Assembly: GCA_041166025.1 (NCBI GenBank)
Contig: JBEAMJ010000078.1
Span: forward strand, 124,001 to 188,000
DNA length: 64,000 bases
Direction: 5' to 3'
Source of the DNA: UBA7672 sp041166025
Lineage (GTDB): Bacteria > Pseudomonadota > Alphaproteobacteria > Caulobacterales > Hyphomonadaceae
The stretch's first letter is position 1. Each line of letters opens with the position of its first letter. The position numbers were made by a program, and so were the translations under genes. The notes below the pieces were generated by a model that saw only the letters and a list, made by a program, of their open reading frames with translations, was not told the DNA's origin and did no database searches. Below are positions 50,129-58,952 of the stretch, piece after piece.

Positions 50129-51232
50129 ATGCGGGTCGAGGCCGTCCATCCCGAGGCATTGTCGGACGGCGACATCGCCGCCTGGCGCCGCATGCTGGCG
50201 GCTGAACCTGAGCTCTCCAGCCCCTATCTGACGCCTGACTGGACACAGCTCGTTGCCCGCCATCGCGGCGGCGTGCGCGTCGCACTCTGGCGCGATGCTG
50301 CTGGGGCGGCGCAGGCATTTCTCCCGGTCCAGCTGTCCGGCGCCTTTGCTGCGATGCCGGTGGGCGGGCCGATCTGTGATTACCAGGCCGTGATCGCACT
50401 GCGCGCGTGTGTGCTGGACTTGCCGGCCGCAGCAAAGGCCCTCGGCGTTGGCCGCATCGACATGGGCGCGGGACTTCGCAACAGCCTTGTCGCGCCCTGG
50501 CTGCGCACAAGCGATACCGGTCATGTCGTGCGGCTTGAGGGCGGCTGGGACGCCTGGTGCGCCAACCGGCGCGCAGCCGGAACGAAGCTCCTCTCCCGCG
50601 CGCGCAATCGCCTTGCCCGGCTGAAGCGCGATCATCCCGGTGCGGTCAGCATCGAGCCGTTCTCGACGGACCCGTTTGCGTTCGAGGCGCTGATCGCGTG
50701 GAAGCGCGACCAGATGCGGCGCACCCGCGTGACCGACATCTTCCGCTATGCCTGGGTCGACGACATCGTGCGCGGCGCCTTCGCAGCGCCAGCTTCCGGC
50801 TTCGAATTCGGCGGCGCGCTGTTCGTGCTGCGGGTGAGGGCGGCGCCGGTTGCCGTGCTCTTCTGCCTGCGGGCCCGAAAAGCGCTCCATACCTGGTTCG
50901 TCGCCCACGATCCTGCTTTTGCCGACTACTCGCCGGGGACGATCATCTTCGTCGAGACGATCCGCGCGGCGGCCGGCGAGGGCTTCACCGAGGTCGATCT
51001 CGGTCCGGGCAATTATCCTTACAAGCACAGCCTCGCCAGCCACGGCCGCCCCATCGGCGCCGGCTTCATCGGCCGCCCCGGCTTTGCGGCGAGCTTGAAG
51101 GCAGCAGAGTTCGGCATTCGCGCGACGGTCGAAACCTTGCCAGTTGGGCGCGTGCGCCACTGGCCGGCCAAGGCGATGCGGCGGCTGGATATCGCCCGCG
51201 GCCTTGCCCCACCGCCCGCCCAGCTGGCCTGA
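50129..51232 (+). CDS. CelD/FemAB-like GNAT acetyltransferase (Acetyltransf_6)
   Basis: A 367-residue cytosolic protein. It has the CelD-like pattern: SSPYLTPDWTQLVA near the start, RARNRLARLKRDHPGAVS near 155, and the GNAT-type C-terminal FADYSPGTIIFVETIRAAAGEGFTEVDLGPGNYPYKHSLAS, which is the best-conserved part. Relatives transfer acyl or aminoacyl groups to polysaccharide or holdfast precursors, such as HfsK-type proteins of Caulobacterales. Whether this is a holdfast enzyme cannot be decided here: no other hfs gene is nearby. It diverges from the CocE-type gene by 81 bases. Confidence 0.8.
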   Translation: MRVEAVHPEALSDGDIAAWRRMLAAEPELSSPYLTPDWTQLVARHRGGVRVALWRDAAGAAQAFLPVQLSGAFAAMPVGGPICDYQAVIALRACVLDLPAAAKALGVGRIDMGAGLRNSLVAPWLRTSDTGHVVRLEGGWDAWCANRRAAGTKLLSRARNRLARLKRDHPGAVSIEPFSTDPFAFEALIAWKRDQMRRTRVTDIFRYAWVDDIVRGAFAAPASGFEFGGALFVLRVRAAPVAVLFCLRARKALHTWFVAHDPAFADYSPGTIIFVETIRAAAGEGFTEVDLGPGNYPYKHSLASHGRPIGAGFIGRPGFAASLKAAEFGIRATVETLPVGRVRHWPAKAMRRLDIARGLAPPPAQLA

Positions 51233-51310
51233 AGGCGACGCGAACAGGCTTTGATCCGGTCAAAATAAGGTATAGGCAGCCCGCAACTTCCCCTGAGAAA
51301 GGCAGCCGCC

Positions 51311-52570
51311 GTGACCTCGCAGACCGCTCCGACCCGATCCGAGACAGCCAACGACGCCGTGACGTCGCTTCCGGTGACGCTGGCTGACATCGAGGCGGCC
51401 GCAGCGGCGATCGAGGGCCGTATCGAGCACACGCCGCTGCGCTATTCGCGCACGCTTTCCGAGATCACGGGCGCGCAGGTCTGGATCAAGTTCGAGAACC
51501 TGCAATTCACTGCCTCGTTCAAGGAACGCGGCGCGCTCAACAAGCTGCTCTCCCTCTCCAACTCCGAAAAGGCCGCTGGCGTGATCGCCATGTCGGCGGG
51601 CAACCATGCGCAGGGCGTCGCCTATCACGCCTCGCGCCTCGGCATACCCTCCACGATCGTGATGCCCAAGGGCACGCCTTTCGTGAAGATCGAGCACACG
51701 CGCAATTTCGGCGCGAAGGTGATCATTCACGGCGAGACGCTGGCTGACGCTGATGCGCACGCGCGCCAGCTCGAAAAGGAGCAGGGCCTCACCTTCGTCC
51801 ATCCGTTCGACGATCAGCATGTCATCGCGGGGCAGGGCACGATCGGGCTCGAGATCATGGCGGCTTTGCCGGATTTCGACGTCATGGTGATCCCGGTCGG
51901 CGGTGGCGGTCTGTCGTCGGGTATCGCCACCGCGATCAAGTCGCGCCGCCCAGCCACGTCGATCATCGGCGTGGAGCCGGCGCTTTATCCCTCGCTCTCG
52001 GCCGAGCTGCGCGGGGAGGAGGCCAAGGTCGGCGGCGCCACGATCGCCGAGGGCATCGCCGTCAAGAAGGTCGGCAAGCTCACAGCCCAGATCCTGCGCC
52101 AGCTGATGGACCGCGTCATCCTGGTGAGCGAGGATGAACTTGAACGCGCCGTAACGCTGTTCGCAACCGTTGAGAAGACCGTCGCCGAGGGCGCAGGCGC
52201 CGCCGGCCTTGCCGCGCTTCTGGCCGAGCCGTCCCTGTTCAGGGGACGCAAGGTCGTCCTTGTGCTCTGCGGCGGCAATATCGATACGCGGCTGCTGGCG
52301 TCGGTGCTGACCCGCTCGCTGGTGCGCGAAAAGCGGATCACATCCGTCCGGATCATCGGCAATGACCAGCCGGGGCTGCTTGCCAAGGTCAGTACGGTGA
52401 TCGGCGACAATGGCGGCAACATCATCGAGGTGTTCCACAACCGCATGGCGCTCGATGTTCCCGCCAAGGGGGCCGAGTTCGACATCACCATCGAAACCCG
52501 CGACGCGCTGCACACGCAGGACATTATCGACGCCCTGACCAAGGCCGGCTTCCCGCCCCGCGCCACCTGA
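51311..52570 (+). CDS. ilvA: Threonine ammonia-lyase with ACT domain
   Basis: A 419-residue PLP enzyme that deaminates threonine to 2-oxobutanoate. The catalytic Lys is in FTASFKERGALNKL near residue 70; the phosphate site is PVGGGGLSSG near 195; SAGNHAQGVAYHA and VEKTVAEGAGAAGLAAL are family signatures. An ACT regulatory domain covers about residues 345-419 (RIIGNDQPGLLAKVSTVIGDNGG). The length fits the catabolic or single-ACT type rather than the longer biosynthetic one. Start GTG 51311 has AAAGG about nine bases upstream. Likely used for isoleucine synthesis or threonine breakdown. Confidence 0.93.
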   Translation: MTSQTAPTRSETANDAVTSLPVTLADIEAAAAAIEGRIEHTPLRYSRTLSEITGAQVWIKFENLQFTASFKERGALNKLLSLSNSEKAAGVIAMSAGNHAQGVAYHASRLGIPSTIVMPKGTPFVKIEHTRNFGAKVIIHGETLADADAHARQLEKEQGLTFVHPFDDQHVIAGQGTIGLEIMAALPDFDVMVIPVGGGGLSSGIATAIKSRRPATSIIGVEPALYPSLSAELRGEEAKVGGATIAEGIAVKKVGKLTAQILRQLMDRVILVSEDELERAVTLFATVEKTVAEGAGAAGLAALLAEPSLFRGRKVVLVLCGGNIDTRLLASVLTRSLVREKRITSVRIIGNDQPGLLAKVSTVIGDNGGNIIEVFHNRMALDVPAKGAEFDITIETRDALHTQDIIDALTKAGFPPRAT

Positions 52571-52619
52571 GCCAAGGCCTTGTGATCAACCCCTGACACG
52601 ATCCTCGGCTTGCGCTCTC

Positions 52620-52640
52620 GCACTGCCCGCGAAGCAGTGC
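52620..52640. repeat. 7-bp perfect hairpin between ilvA and the FKBP gene
   Basis: GCACTGC (52620-52626) and GCAGTGC (52634-52640) pair around a CCGCGAA loop, 32 bases before the FKBP ATG. No T run follows, so it may be a weak terminator or a leader stem. Confidence 0.45.
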
Positions 52641-52671
52641 TAACAGGCAGGCGACGATCCGGGAGACCTGA

Positions 52672-53586
52672 ATGAAACGATTGGTGTTCGCAGCTGCGGC
52701 CATGCTCGCGCTTTCGGCCTGCACGCCGGCGGCGGTGGATCCCAATGATCCGTGGGCGGCGCTCGAGCCGTGGAATCACAGCCGCGCCGACGTCGAGAAA
52801 CTCCCCTCCGGCGTTGAGTACGTCATCGTGCGCAAGGGCGATGGCAAGGGACCCAATCCGGGCCCCCGCGACGAGGTCGAGGTCAATTACGAGGGCCGGC
52901 TCGCCAGCAACGGCCAGGTGTTCGATTCGTCCTATGACAGCGGGAAGCCGATCTCGTTCCGTCTAAATGGCGTCATCCCCGGCTGGACCGACGGTATCCA
53001 GAAGATGCAGCCGGGCGACATGTTCGTGTTCTGGATCCCTTCCGATCAGGCCTATGGCGAGCGCGGCTCGCCTCCGGCCATCGAGCCGAACTCCGATCTC
53101 ATGTTCAAGGTCGAGCTGCTCGGCGTCACGCCCGACCCGTGGAACAAGGCTGCGCCCTGGCCGACTGATTCCTCCGAAGTGGTGCGACGTCCGTCGGGCC
53201 TCGAATACCTTGCGGTTAAGTCGGGCCCGGGCGACGGCGCTTCGCCGACCGACGCGGACGAAGTCGTTGTGCATTTCGAGGGGCGCAAGGAGGGCATGCA
53301 GCCTGAGGAAGGCGAGTCGGCCGACGATCTTCGCCATCGTTCCATCGTCGCGTCCACCTACGAGGAGGGCCAGCCCAAATTCTTCCCCGTGAAGGATCTT
53401 GTTCCGGGGTGGGCCGAAGTCGTGAAGCTCATGCGCCGTGGCGATCGCTGGATGGTGCGCATGCCGTCGCAACTGCTCTATGGCGAGGAGGGCGATGGCC
53501 GCATCGCCCCGGACGAGACAATCATCTACGAGCTCGAGTTGCTCGACTTTGCCCCTGCGCAACCGGCAATGCCAGCGCCGCAATAG
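52672..53586 (+). CDS. Lipoprotein with two FKBP-type peptidyl-prolyl isomerase domains
   Basis: A 304-residue lipoprotein: leader MKRLVFAAAAMLALSAC (Cys17). The first FKBP domain spans about residues 44-150 (VEVNYEGRLASNGQVFDSSYD, VIPGWTDGIQKMQPGD, PSDQAYGERG). A second, more divergent FKBP-like domain spans about 175-300 (VVVHFEGRKEGMQPE, DLVPGWAEVVKLMRRGD, PSQLLYGEEGDG), with an insert in the region around residues 205-225. Repeats imply an internal duplication. It should speed proline isomerisation of exported proteins. GAGA lies upstream of the ATG. Confidence 0.88.
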   Translation: MKRLVFAAAAMLALSACTPAAVDPNDPWAALEPWNHSRADVEKLPSGVEYVIVRKGDGKGPNPGPRDEVEVNYEGRLASNGQVFDSSYDSGKPISFRLNGVIPGWTDGIQKMQPGDMFVFWIPSDQAYGERGSPPAIEPNSDLMFKVELLGVTPDPWNKAAPWPTDSSEVVRRPSGLEYLAVKSGPGDGASPTDADEVVVHFEGRKEGMQPEEGESADDLRHRSIVASTYEEGQPKFFPVKDLVPGWAEVVKLMRRGDRWMVRMPSQLLYGEEGDGRIAPDETIIYELELLDFAPAQPAMPAPQ

Positions 53587-53593
53587 CCGACGC

Positions 53594-54019
53594 CTACCCG
53601 GCCACAACGCCCATCCCGCGGCCAACGGCCGGGCGAATGCGCAACCGCTCCGCCCAAGCCTGCGCATGCGGGTGCGCGCGCAGGTCTGCGTTCGCAACCA
53701 GTGGATAGATCGCCATGTCGATCACCGTGTAGGCCTCGAGCAGGAAGGCGCGGGTCTCCAGCTGCGCCTCGATCGCGTCCAGTCCCGGCGGCGCCTTGGC
53801 CAGCCAGGGAGCGGCCGTATCGGCATCGGCCAGGAATCTCCCCGTCTTGCGCGCCAGCGCCATCAGGATGTTGGCATGCCCCGGCATCCTTGCCTGGCCG
53901 ACGACCGTCACCGGTACCGGCGCGCGTCCGGGAGCGAGCGTGTAGTCGAGCATCATCTCTTCCAGCGCGATGCCGATCGCCTGGCTGTCGGGTCCGCTTC
54001 CGGCGTGAAACAGGATCAT
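53594..54019 (-). CDS. Short glutathione S-transferase-like protein
   Basis: A 141-residue GST-like protein. The N-terminal thioredoxin-like strand ILFHAGSGPDSQAIGIALEEM is followed quickly by a loop and by helical GST C-terminal text (FLADADTAAPWLAKAPPGLDAIEAQLETRAFLLEAYTVIDMAIYPLVA). At 141 residues it is 60-80 shorter than typical GSTs, with the end of the thioredoxin domain reduced and TVIDMAIYP (normally SIADMAxYP) kept. It may be a real compact form or the product of an old deletion. No frameshift is seen. Catalytic activity is doubtful. Confidence 0.7.
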   Translation of the reverse strand: MILFHAGSGPDSQAIGIALEEMMLDYTLAPGRAPVPVTVVGQARMPGHANILMALARKTGRFLADADTAAPWLAKAPPGLDAIEAQLETRAFLLEAYTVIDMAIYPLVANADLRAHPHAQAWAERLRIRPAVGRGMGVVAG

Positions 54020-54070
54020 CCTCCCCGCTTAAGCCTTGCGCCGTCTTTGTCCATGGCTAGCCTCGGCGCC

Positions 54071-55228
54071 ATGACATCCCTTGCCCGCGTCCGCGACATC
54101 CTCCACCGCCTCTGCGCGTTCGACACCACGTCGCGCGATTCGAACCTGCCGCTGATCGAATGGGTGGAGGATTTCCTGCGCCCGCTTGGCGCCGCGATCA
54201 CGCGCGTGCCGAGCGCGGATGGGAAGAAGGCCAACCTGTGGGCCCGTCTTGGCCCTGATGCGCCCGGGGGCATCGTGCTGTCCGGCCACACGGATGTGGT
54301 ACCGGTCGACGGCCAGCCCTGGGTCACCGATCCGTTCGACATGGTCGAAACCGGCGGCAGGTGGTTTGCGCGCGGGACCACCGACATGAAGGGTTTCATA
54401 GCCCTGTCGCTTGCCCATGCCGAGACGATTGCAAGCCTGCCGCTCAAGAAGCCCGTCCATTTTGCCTTCTCCTACGACGAGGAGATCGGCTGCGCCGGCG
54501 TCGAGCCGATGATCGAGGAGATCGGCCGGCGCGGCGCAGCCCCTGCTGTCGTCTGGGTCGGCGAGCCGACCCTCTGGGGCGTTCTTTCGGCTCACAAGGG
54601 CATTCGGGACTACGAGGTCCGGATCACGGGGAAGGCCGCGCACTCCTCGGACCCGCGCATGGGCGCCTCCGCCATCCATGAGGCGGTTGATCTCCTCGGC
54701 ACGCTCCGCCGCATTGCGCGTGAGCAGGAGGACAACGCGCCGACGCATTCCGAATTCGATCCGTCATGGACGACCATCACCGTCGGCGAGATCGGCGGCG
54801 GTACCGCGCCCAACATCCTTGCGCGCGAATGCCGCTTTGTCTTCGACGTGCGCACCGTTCCGGGCAACAATCCCGATGCGATGCTGGCGCCGTTCTTCGA
54901 CCATGTCGCCCGCGTGCACGACAAGCTCGCCAGGCTCGGCCGCGAATGCGGCGTCATCGTCGACAAGCGCGCTGACGCCCCGCCACTGCAATTGCAGCGC
55001 GACAGCGCTGCCGAGACCTTCATGCGCGCGCTGACCGGCGACAACCAGGTCCGCGTCGCCGCTTTCGCCACGGAGGCGGGCCAGTTCCAGAAGGCCGGCT
55101 TCCCGGCCGTCATCTGCGGCCCAGGTTCTGTGGAACAGGCGCACCAACCAAACGAGTTTGTGGCGGTGTCGGAGATGGAGAGGGGGCTGAAAGTGTTCGC
55201 CCGCTTCATCGAGACGTTGCGGCAGTAG
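54071..55228 (+). CDS. argE: Acetylornithine deacetylase (ArgE)
   Basis: A 385-residue M20 metallohydrolase that removes acetyl from N-acetylornithine. Motifs are SGHTDVVPVDGQPW (first metal His), ARGTTDMKGFIALSLA (bridging Asp near residue 104), FSYDEEIGCAGV (catalytic and metal Glu) and the C-terminal GPGSVEQAHQPNEFVAV with its His. ATG 54071 is preferred; ATG 54053 has no ribosome binding site, and the longer open frame upstream runs through the GST gene. With argJ at 36168-37421 the cell has both cyclic and linear deacetylation. A DapE-type activity is possible but less likely, given the length and C-terminal motif. Confidence 0.88.
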   Translation: MTSLARVRDILHRLCAFDTTSRDSNLPLIEWVEDFLRPLGAAITRVPSADGKKANLWARLGPDAPGGIVLSGHTDVVPVDGQPWVTDPFDMVETGGRWFARGTTDMKGFIALSLAHAETIASLPLKKPVHFAFSYDEEIGCAGVEPMIEEIGRRGAAPAVVWVGEPTLWGVLSAHKGIRDYEVRITGKAAHSSDPRMGASAIHEAVDLLGTLRRIAREQEDNAPTHSEFDPSWTTITVGEIGGGTAPNILARECRFVFDVRTVPGNNPDAMLAPFFDHVARVHDKLARLGRECGVIVDKRADAPPLQLQRDSAAETFMRALTGDNQVRVAAFATEAGQFQKAGFPAVICGPGSVEQAHQPNEFVAVSEMERGLKVFARFIETLRQ

Positions 55229-55286
55229 GGCGCATTTGGCAAAGCACGCGACGCCAGCTGGCGGGTTGCGTTGCGCTGCATCCGTC

Positions 55287-55532
55287 CTAGGACGACTCAC
55301 CCTCAAGATAGGGCTCCACCTTGCCCTTGAGCAGCAGCGTCATCGGATTGCCCTTGCGATCCAGCGCCGCGCCCGCGACCACGCGCACCCAGCCCTCGCT
55401 GACGCAGTATTCCCAGACATTGGTCTTCTCGGCGCCGTTGAATCGGATGCCGACGCCGCGCTCCAGCAGCGCCTTGTCGTGCCAAGGGCTCTTGGGGTCC
55501 TGGCTCAGCCGGTCGGGCATGCTTGTTGTCAT
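55287..55532 (-). CDS. DUF3297 family protein
   Basis: An 81-residue protein. ATG 55532 has GAGGA six bases upstream. The family signature RLSQDPKSPWHDKALLERGVGIRFNG (about residues 7-32), EKTNVWEYCVSEGWVRV and RKGNPMTLLLKGKVEPY are all present. Members are small, widespread in proteobacteria and sometimes mis-annotated as glutathione peroxidase. One conserved Cys near residue 43 could be functional. The C-terminal acidic tail is short. It is convergent with the ArgE gene (58-base gap). Confidence 0.88.
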   Translation of the reverse strand: MTTSMPDRLSQDPKSPWHDKALLERGVGIRFNGAEKTNVWEYCVSEGWVRVVAGAALDRKGNPMTLLLKGKVEPYLEGESS

Positions 55533-55581
55533 GGCGCGCGTCCTCTTCGGCTGGCTCCATGCCTCAGTCCGTCGGCGAAGG

Positions 55582-56400
55582 CTAGACCGGCTCGCGGCCC
55601 CAGGCCACGAACGGCCCGTTCCGGAAGCCGTCGGCCGCTTTGCCATAGGCGAAGGGTCCGCCATCTGGCTGGATGACATGGCCGCCTGCTGCGGCGAGCA
55701 CGGCATGCCCCGCCGCCGTGTCCCACTCCATCGTCGGGCCCCAGCGCGGATAGAGGTCGGCCTTGCCTGAGGCGACCCAGCAGAATTTGAGCGACGATCC
55801 GATGCCTGTCTGTCGCGTGATTTTTCGCGCTGCAAGAAACGCCCTGGTCCGCTCATCGAGGTGCGAGGAGGAGGTCACCGCGGTCAGCCCGTCCGGCGGA
55901 TAGGCGCGCGTCGTCATCTGCGCCCCGCCGCGCACGGCGGCGCCGGCGTCGAAGTCGGCGATCATCACGGCGCGCGCACCGCCCCAGAACATCTCCCGCC
56001 GCGCCGGTGCATAGACGGCGCCGGCCACCGGAACGCCGCCGCAGATCAGCGCGATGTTGACGGTGAAGTCGCCTTTGCGCTGGATGAACTCCTTGGTTCC
56101 GTCGACAGGATCGACCAGCAGGAACGCCTCGCCCAGCGTCGCGCCGAACCCTTCGCGCGCTGCGCGCTCCTCTGCCAAGACAGGCACGCCCGGAAGCGCC
56201 GCATCGAGCCGCGCGAGGATCACTTCCTCCGCCCGTTCGTCCGCATCGGACACCGGGCTGTAATCCGCCTTGGTGCGATGCTCGAAATCGCTGGCATAGA
56301 CCTCCATCACCTTGACGCCTGCTTCGGACGCGATGGCGGCAAACAGCTGCGCCAAAGCGTCGCGATCTTCCTCGGTCGGGCGGGGCAGGGTGAAGGGCAT
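55582..56400 (-). CDS. cysQ: 3'(2'),5'-bisphosphate nucleotidase CysQ
   Basis: A 272-residue inositol-monophosphatase-family enzyme that hydrolyses PAP from sulfate assimilation. The metal site shows SPVSDADERAEEVI (Glu/Asp), LAEE near residue 75, the signature LVDPVDGTKEFIQRKGDFTVN near 95, and WDTAAGHAVLAAAGG near the end. The length fits CysQ better than SuhB. No sulfate genes are nearby. It follows ttcA on the same strand by 53 bases (58 from the DUF3297 side). Confidence 0.9.
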   Translation of the reverse strand: MPFTLPRPTEEDRDALAQLFAAIASEAGVKVMEVYASDFEHRTKADYSPVSDADERAEEVILARLDAALPGVPVLAEERAAREGFGATLGEAFLLVDPVDGTKEFIQRKGDFTVNIALICGGVPVAGAVYAPARREMFWGGARAVMIADFDAGAAVRGGAQMTTRAYPPDGLTAVTSSSHLDERTRAFLAARKITRQTGIGSSLKFCWVASGKADLYPRWGPTMEWDTAAGHAVLAAAGGHVIQPDGGPFAYGKAADGFRNGPFVAWGREPV

Positions 56401-56453
56401 TGCAGGTTCCGATCAGCCGCGCGACCCATCGCGGCTTGCCAGCGATCTGTCAA

Positions 56454-57362
56454 TCACGCCAGCCCGTCGTCCCGGGTTCCCGGCTGGCCCAGCTTCAGTC
56501 CGGCGAAATCGAACAATTCGCCATCGACGAGATGTGAGGGCCGCACATGGCCGAGCGCGCGCGCCATGATCTGACGCCGCCCCGGATTGCGCTTCTCCCA
56601 GTCATCGAGCAGCGACTTGATCTGCATGCGCTGCAGGCCCTCCTGGGATCCGCAGAGATTGCAGGGGATGATCGGATACTGCATCAGCGCCGCAAAGCGC
56701 CGGATATCATCCTCCGCGCACCCGATCAGCGGCCGCAGCACGAAGAGATCGCCTGCATCGTTGACGAGCTTCGGCGGCATCGCCGCCATCCGCCCGCCAA
56801 ACAGGAAGTTGAGCATGAAGGTCTCGAGGGCATCGTCCCGATGGTGTCCCAGCACCACCGCCTCGCATCCTTCCTCGCGCGCAACGCGGTAGAGAATCCC
56901 GCGCCTCAGCCGCGAGCACAGTGAACAATACGTGTTCGAGGCCGGGACTTTTTCCGTCACGATCGAATAGGTGTCTTCCGTGACGATCCGGAACGGCATG
57001 CCGATCTTCGCGAGGTAATCCGGCAGGATCTGCGTGTCGAATCCCGGCTGGCCCTGGTCGAGATTGCAGGCCAGCAGGTCCACGGGCAGCGCCCCCTGCC
57101 ACTGCAGGTCGAGCAGCACGGAGAGGAGTGTGTAGCTGTCCTTGCCGCCGGAAAGACATACCAGCCAGCGCGGCCGCTTGCCCGTTTCCGGATGCGGTGC
57201 GCTTAGCATGCCAAAGGCGCGGATCGCCTCCTGCGTCTGCCGCACCAGCCGCTTGCGCAGCTTCCGGAAGGTCACGCTGTGCGGAGCATCCGCGAACACG
57301 GGATGCAGGTGCGTGAAGGCCCCTGCGTCGGCTTCAGGCTGGTCTGTGAGATCGTCAGCCAT
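56454..57362 (-). CDS. ttcA: tRNA 2-thiocytidine(32) synthetase TtcA
   Basis: A 302-residue enzyme that thiolates cytidine 32 of tRNA. The PP-loop SGGKDS is near residue 69. Two CxxC pairs bind the [4Fe-4S] cluster: CSLCSRLRRG near 148 and CNLCGSQEG near 236. NYCSL and HHRDDALETFMLNF are further family signatures. It is part of a minus-strand iron-sulfur-linked run with grxD and bolA, which supply or deliver clusters. The gene is 44 bases downstream of grxD. Confidence 0.93.
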   Translation of the reverse strand: MADDLTDQPEADAGAFTHLHPVFADAPHSVTFRKLRKRLVRQTQEAIRAFGMLSAPHPETGKRPRWLVCLSGGKDSYTLLSVLLDLQWQGALPVDLLACNLDQGQPGFDTQILPDYLAKIGMPFRIVTEDTYSIVTEKVPASNTYCSLCSRLRRGILYRVAREEGCEAVVLGHHRDDALETFMLNFLFGGRMAAMPPKLVNDAGDLFVLRPLIGCAEDDIRRFAALMQYPIIPCNLCGSQEGLQRMQIKSLLDDWEKRNPGRRQIMARALGHVRPSHLVDGELFDFAGLKLGQPGTRDDGLA

Positions 57363-57406
57363 GCGGACGTCCTGCGTCGGCTCCTGGCCGGCTTACCGGA
57401 AGCGGA

Positions 57407-57736
57407 TCAGGCCGCCTGCAGCACGCCCTTCTCTTCGAACAGCTGTTTCAGCTCGCCCGACTGGAACATTTCCTTGGTGATGTCGCAGCCGCCGATGAAC
57501 TCGCCCTTCACGTAGAGCTGCGGGATGGTCGGCCAGTTGGAGAAGTCCTTGATGCCCTGGCGCAGGTCGGCGTCTTCGAGAATGTTCGCGCTCTCATAGC
57601 GCACGCCGAGATGATCGAGGATCGAGACCACGGTCGCGGAGAAGCCGCACTGCGGGAAGGTCGGCGTGCCCTTCATGAACAGGAAGACCGGGCTTGCATC
57701 GATCAGGCCCTGGATGCGTGCGTTGACGTCGCTCAT
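57407..57736 (-). CDS. grxD: Monothiol glutaredoxin GrxD (Grx4 type)
   Basis: A 109-residue CGFS glutaredoxin; the active site lies in FMKGTPTFPQCGFSATVV, near residue 32. TYP is replaced by TIPQLYVKGEFIGGCDI, the GSH-binding loop. Monothiol glutaredoxins carry and transfer [2Fe-2S] clusters with BolA proteins. A bolA gene lies at 58643, with an aldo/keto reductase between. The protein has a family-like length and starts at a clear ATG. Confidence 0.95.
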   Translation of the reverse strand: MSDVNARIQGLIDASPVFLFMKGTPTFPQCGFSATVVSILDHLGVRYESANILEDADLRQGIKDFSNWPTIPQLYVKGEFIGGCDITKEMFQSGELKQLFEEKGVLQAA

Positions 57737-57769
57737 GGCGAAAACCCCGGCTGGGTGGCTGTACTGGTC

Positions 57770-58630
57770 TCAGCTAAGGCCGGACCGGCCGGTAATCAAG
57801 CCGCCGCCGCCGCAATGGCCCACCGCCCAGACATTGGCCTCCAGATGGTCGATCCTGCTGGTCGTGGTGATCACACGGTGCGCTCCGCCCTCGTTAAACG
57901 CCCAGCACAGCGCCTCCTCCGGCGTCATTGGCGTCGGCGCCCGGTCAGGGCTCCAGCCGGTCACGGCGCGCGCCAGCCGCCAGGTCGCTCCTGCGCTTAC
58001 GGGCAGGGGGAAGCGCGGATTTGCGGTCATCATCGCCTCGATGCCGATCAGTTCGCCCGCCGCCCGCAGGCGGTAGAGCCTTTCTTTCTGCGCGCTTTTG
58101 AGTCCGGCATGCACCGGGGCCATGAAATGCGTGAACTCGCCCGTGCGCATCGCCGCTTCCAGCTCCGCACCCCGTCCGCAGACGCCGACCGACACCACCC
58201 GCCCCTCCCGGCGAAGATCGCCCAGGACGCGCAGCAGTCTGTCGGTCAGCTCGTGTTCGGTCGGACCGTGAAGGTAGAGACAGTCGATGCGCGCCCGCCG
58301 CAGCCTTTTCAGCGAGGCCTCCACCGACCGGCGCACGCCGTCGGCCGAAAAATCCCGCTCGCGCCGCATCAGTCCGGCAGACTGCACGCCGACCTTGGTC
58401 GACACGATGGGGTCATAGGGCGGCAGCCGCGCCAGCGCTTCGCCCAGCCGCCGCTCCGCCTCGCCCGCGCCATACGACGGCCCGGTGTCGAACATGCGCA
58501 CACCCAGCGCATAGGCGTGCATGATCATCTGCACGGTGGCTTCCGGCCGGATCAGCGCCGTGCCATGCGGCCCCGAGACGCCAAAGCCGAGCCGACGCGC
58601 TCCATTGGGAATGCCCGTACCGTGCGCCAC
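57770..58630 (-). CDS. Aldo/keto reductase
   Basis: A 286-residue NADPH-type reductase. The catalytic tetrad is visible: Asp and Tyr in RMFDTGPSYGAGEAER, Lys in STKVG near residue 80 and His in CLYLHGPT near 118. It begins at GTG 58630 with LGFGVSGPHG. It belongs to the bacterial AKR group near pyridoxal or sugar dehydrogenases. It sits between grxD and bolA, which is an unusual insertion into a module otherwise linked to iron-sulfur work. Substrate unknown. The C-terminus is Gly-rich (GGGGLITG). Confidence 0.87.
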   Translation of the reverse strand: MAHGTGIPNGARRLGFGVSGPHGTALIRPEATVQMIMHAYALGVRMFDTGPSYGAGEAERRLGEALARLPPYDPIVSTKVGVQSAGLMRRERDFSADGVRRSVEASLKRLRRARIDCLYLHGPTEHELTDRLLRVLGDLRREGRVVSVGVCGRGAELEAAMRTGEFTHFMAPVHAGLKSAQKERLYRLRAAGELIGIEAMMTANPRFPLPVSAGATWRLARAVTGWSPDRAPTPMTPEEALCWAFNEGGAHRVITTTSRIDHLEANVWAVGHCGGGGLITGRSGLS

Positions 58631-58642
58631 GCTCTATCCAGT

Positions 58643-58876
58643 TCAGGCCGGCGCGCGGGTGGTGAGGGCGAGGGCGTGCAGCTGGCCGCCCATGCGGCCC
58701 TTCAGCGCCGCATAGACCAGCTGATGCTGGGCCACGCGCGACTTGCCACGGAACTGTTCGGAGATGATCTCCGCGCTCCAGTGGTCATTGTCGCCGGCAA
58801 GGTCCTTCAGCGTGATCTGTGCGTCCGGAAACGCGTCCCGCAGATAGGCTTCGAGCGTGGTTCGCTCCATCGCCAT
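58643..58876 (-). CDS. BolA-family protein
   Basis: A 77-residue BolA-type protein. ATG 58876 has AAGGA nine bases upstream. The family fold has LRDAFPDAQITLKDL, then DNDHWSAEIIS, FRGKSRVAQHQLVYAAL and GGQLHALAL. The conserved His in the second helix (HQLVYAAL) matches the BolA His ligand of the shared cluster with Grx4. It ends 13 bases before the aldo/keto reductase starts. It probably works with the GrxD at 57407. Confidence 0.92.
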   Translation of the reverse strand: MAMERTTLEAYLRDAFPDAQITLKDLAGDNDHWSAEIISEQFRGKSRVAQHQLVYAALKGRMGGQLHALALTTRAPA

Positions 58877-58952
58877 GGCCTAAGTCCTTCCCTCAACGCC
58901 GACAATCCAGCATTCCGGCTGCCGGAACTTGTCCCGCGCCGGTTCTAGAGAG

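Noticed and set aside
53438..54070. Longer N-terminus for the ArgE gene
   Set aside because: The extension runs antisense to the GST-like gene and lacks homology to ArgE; ATG 54071 gives the family length.
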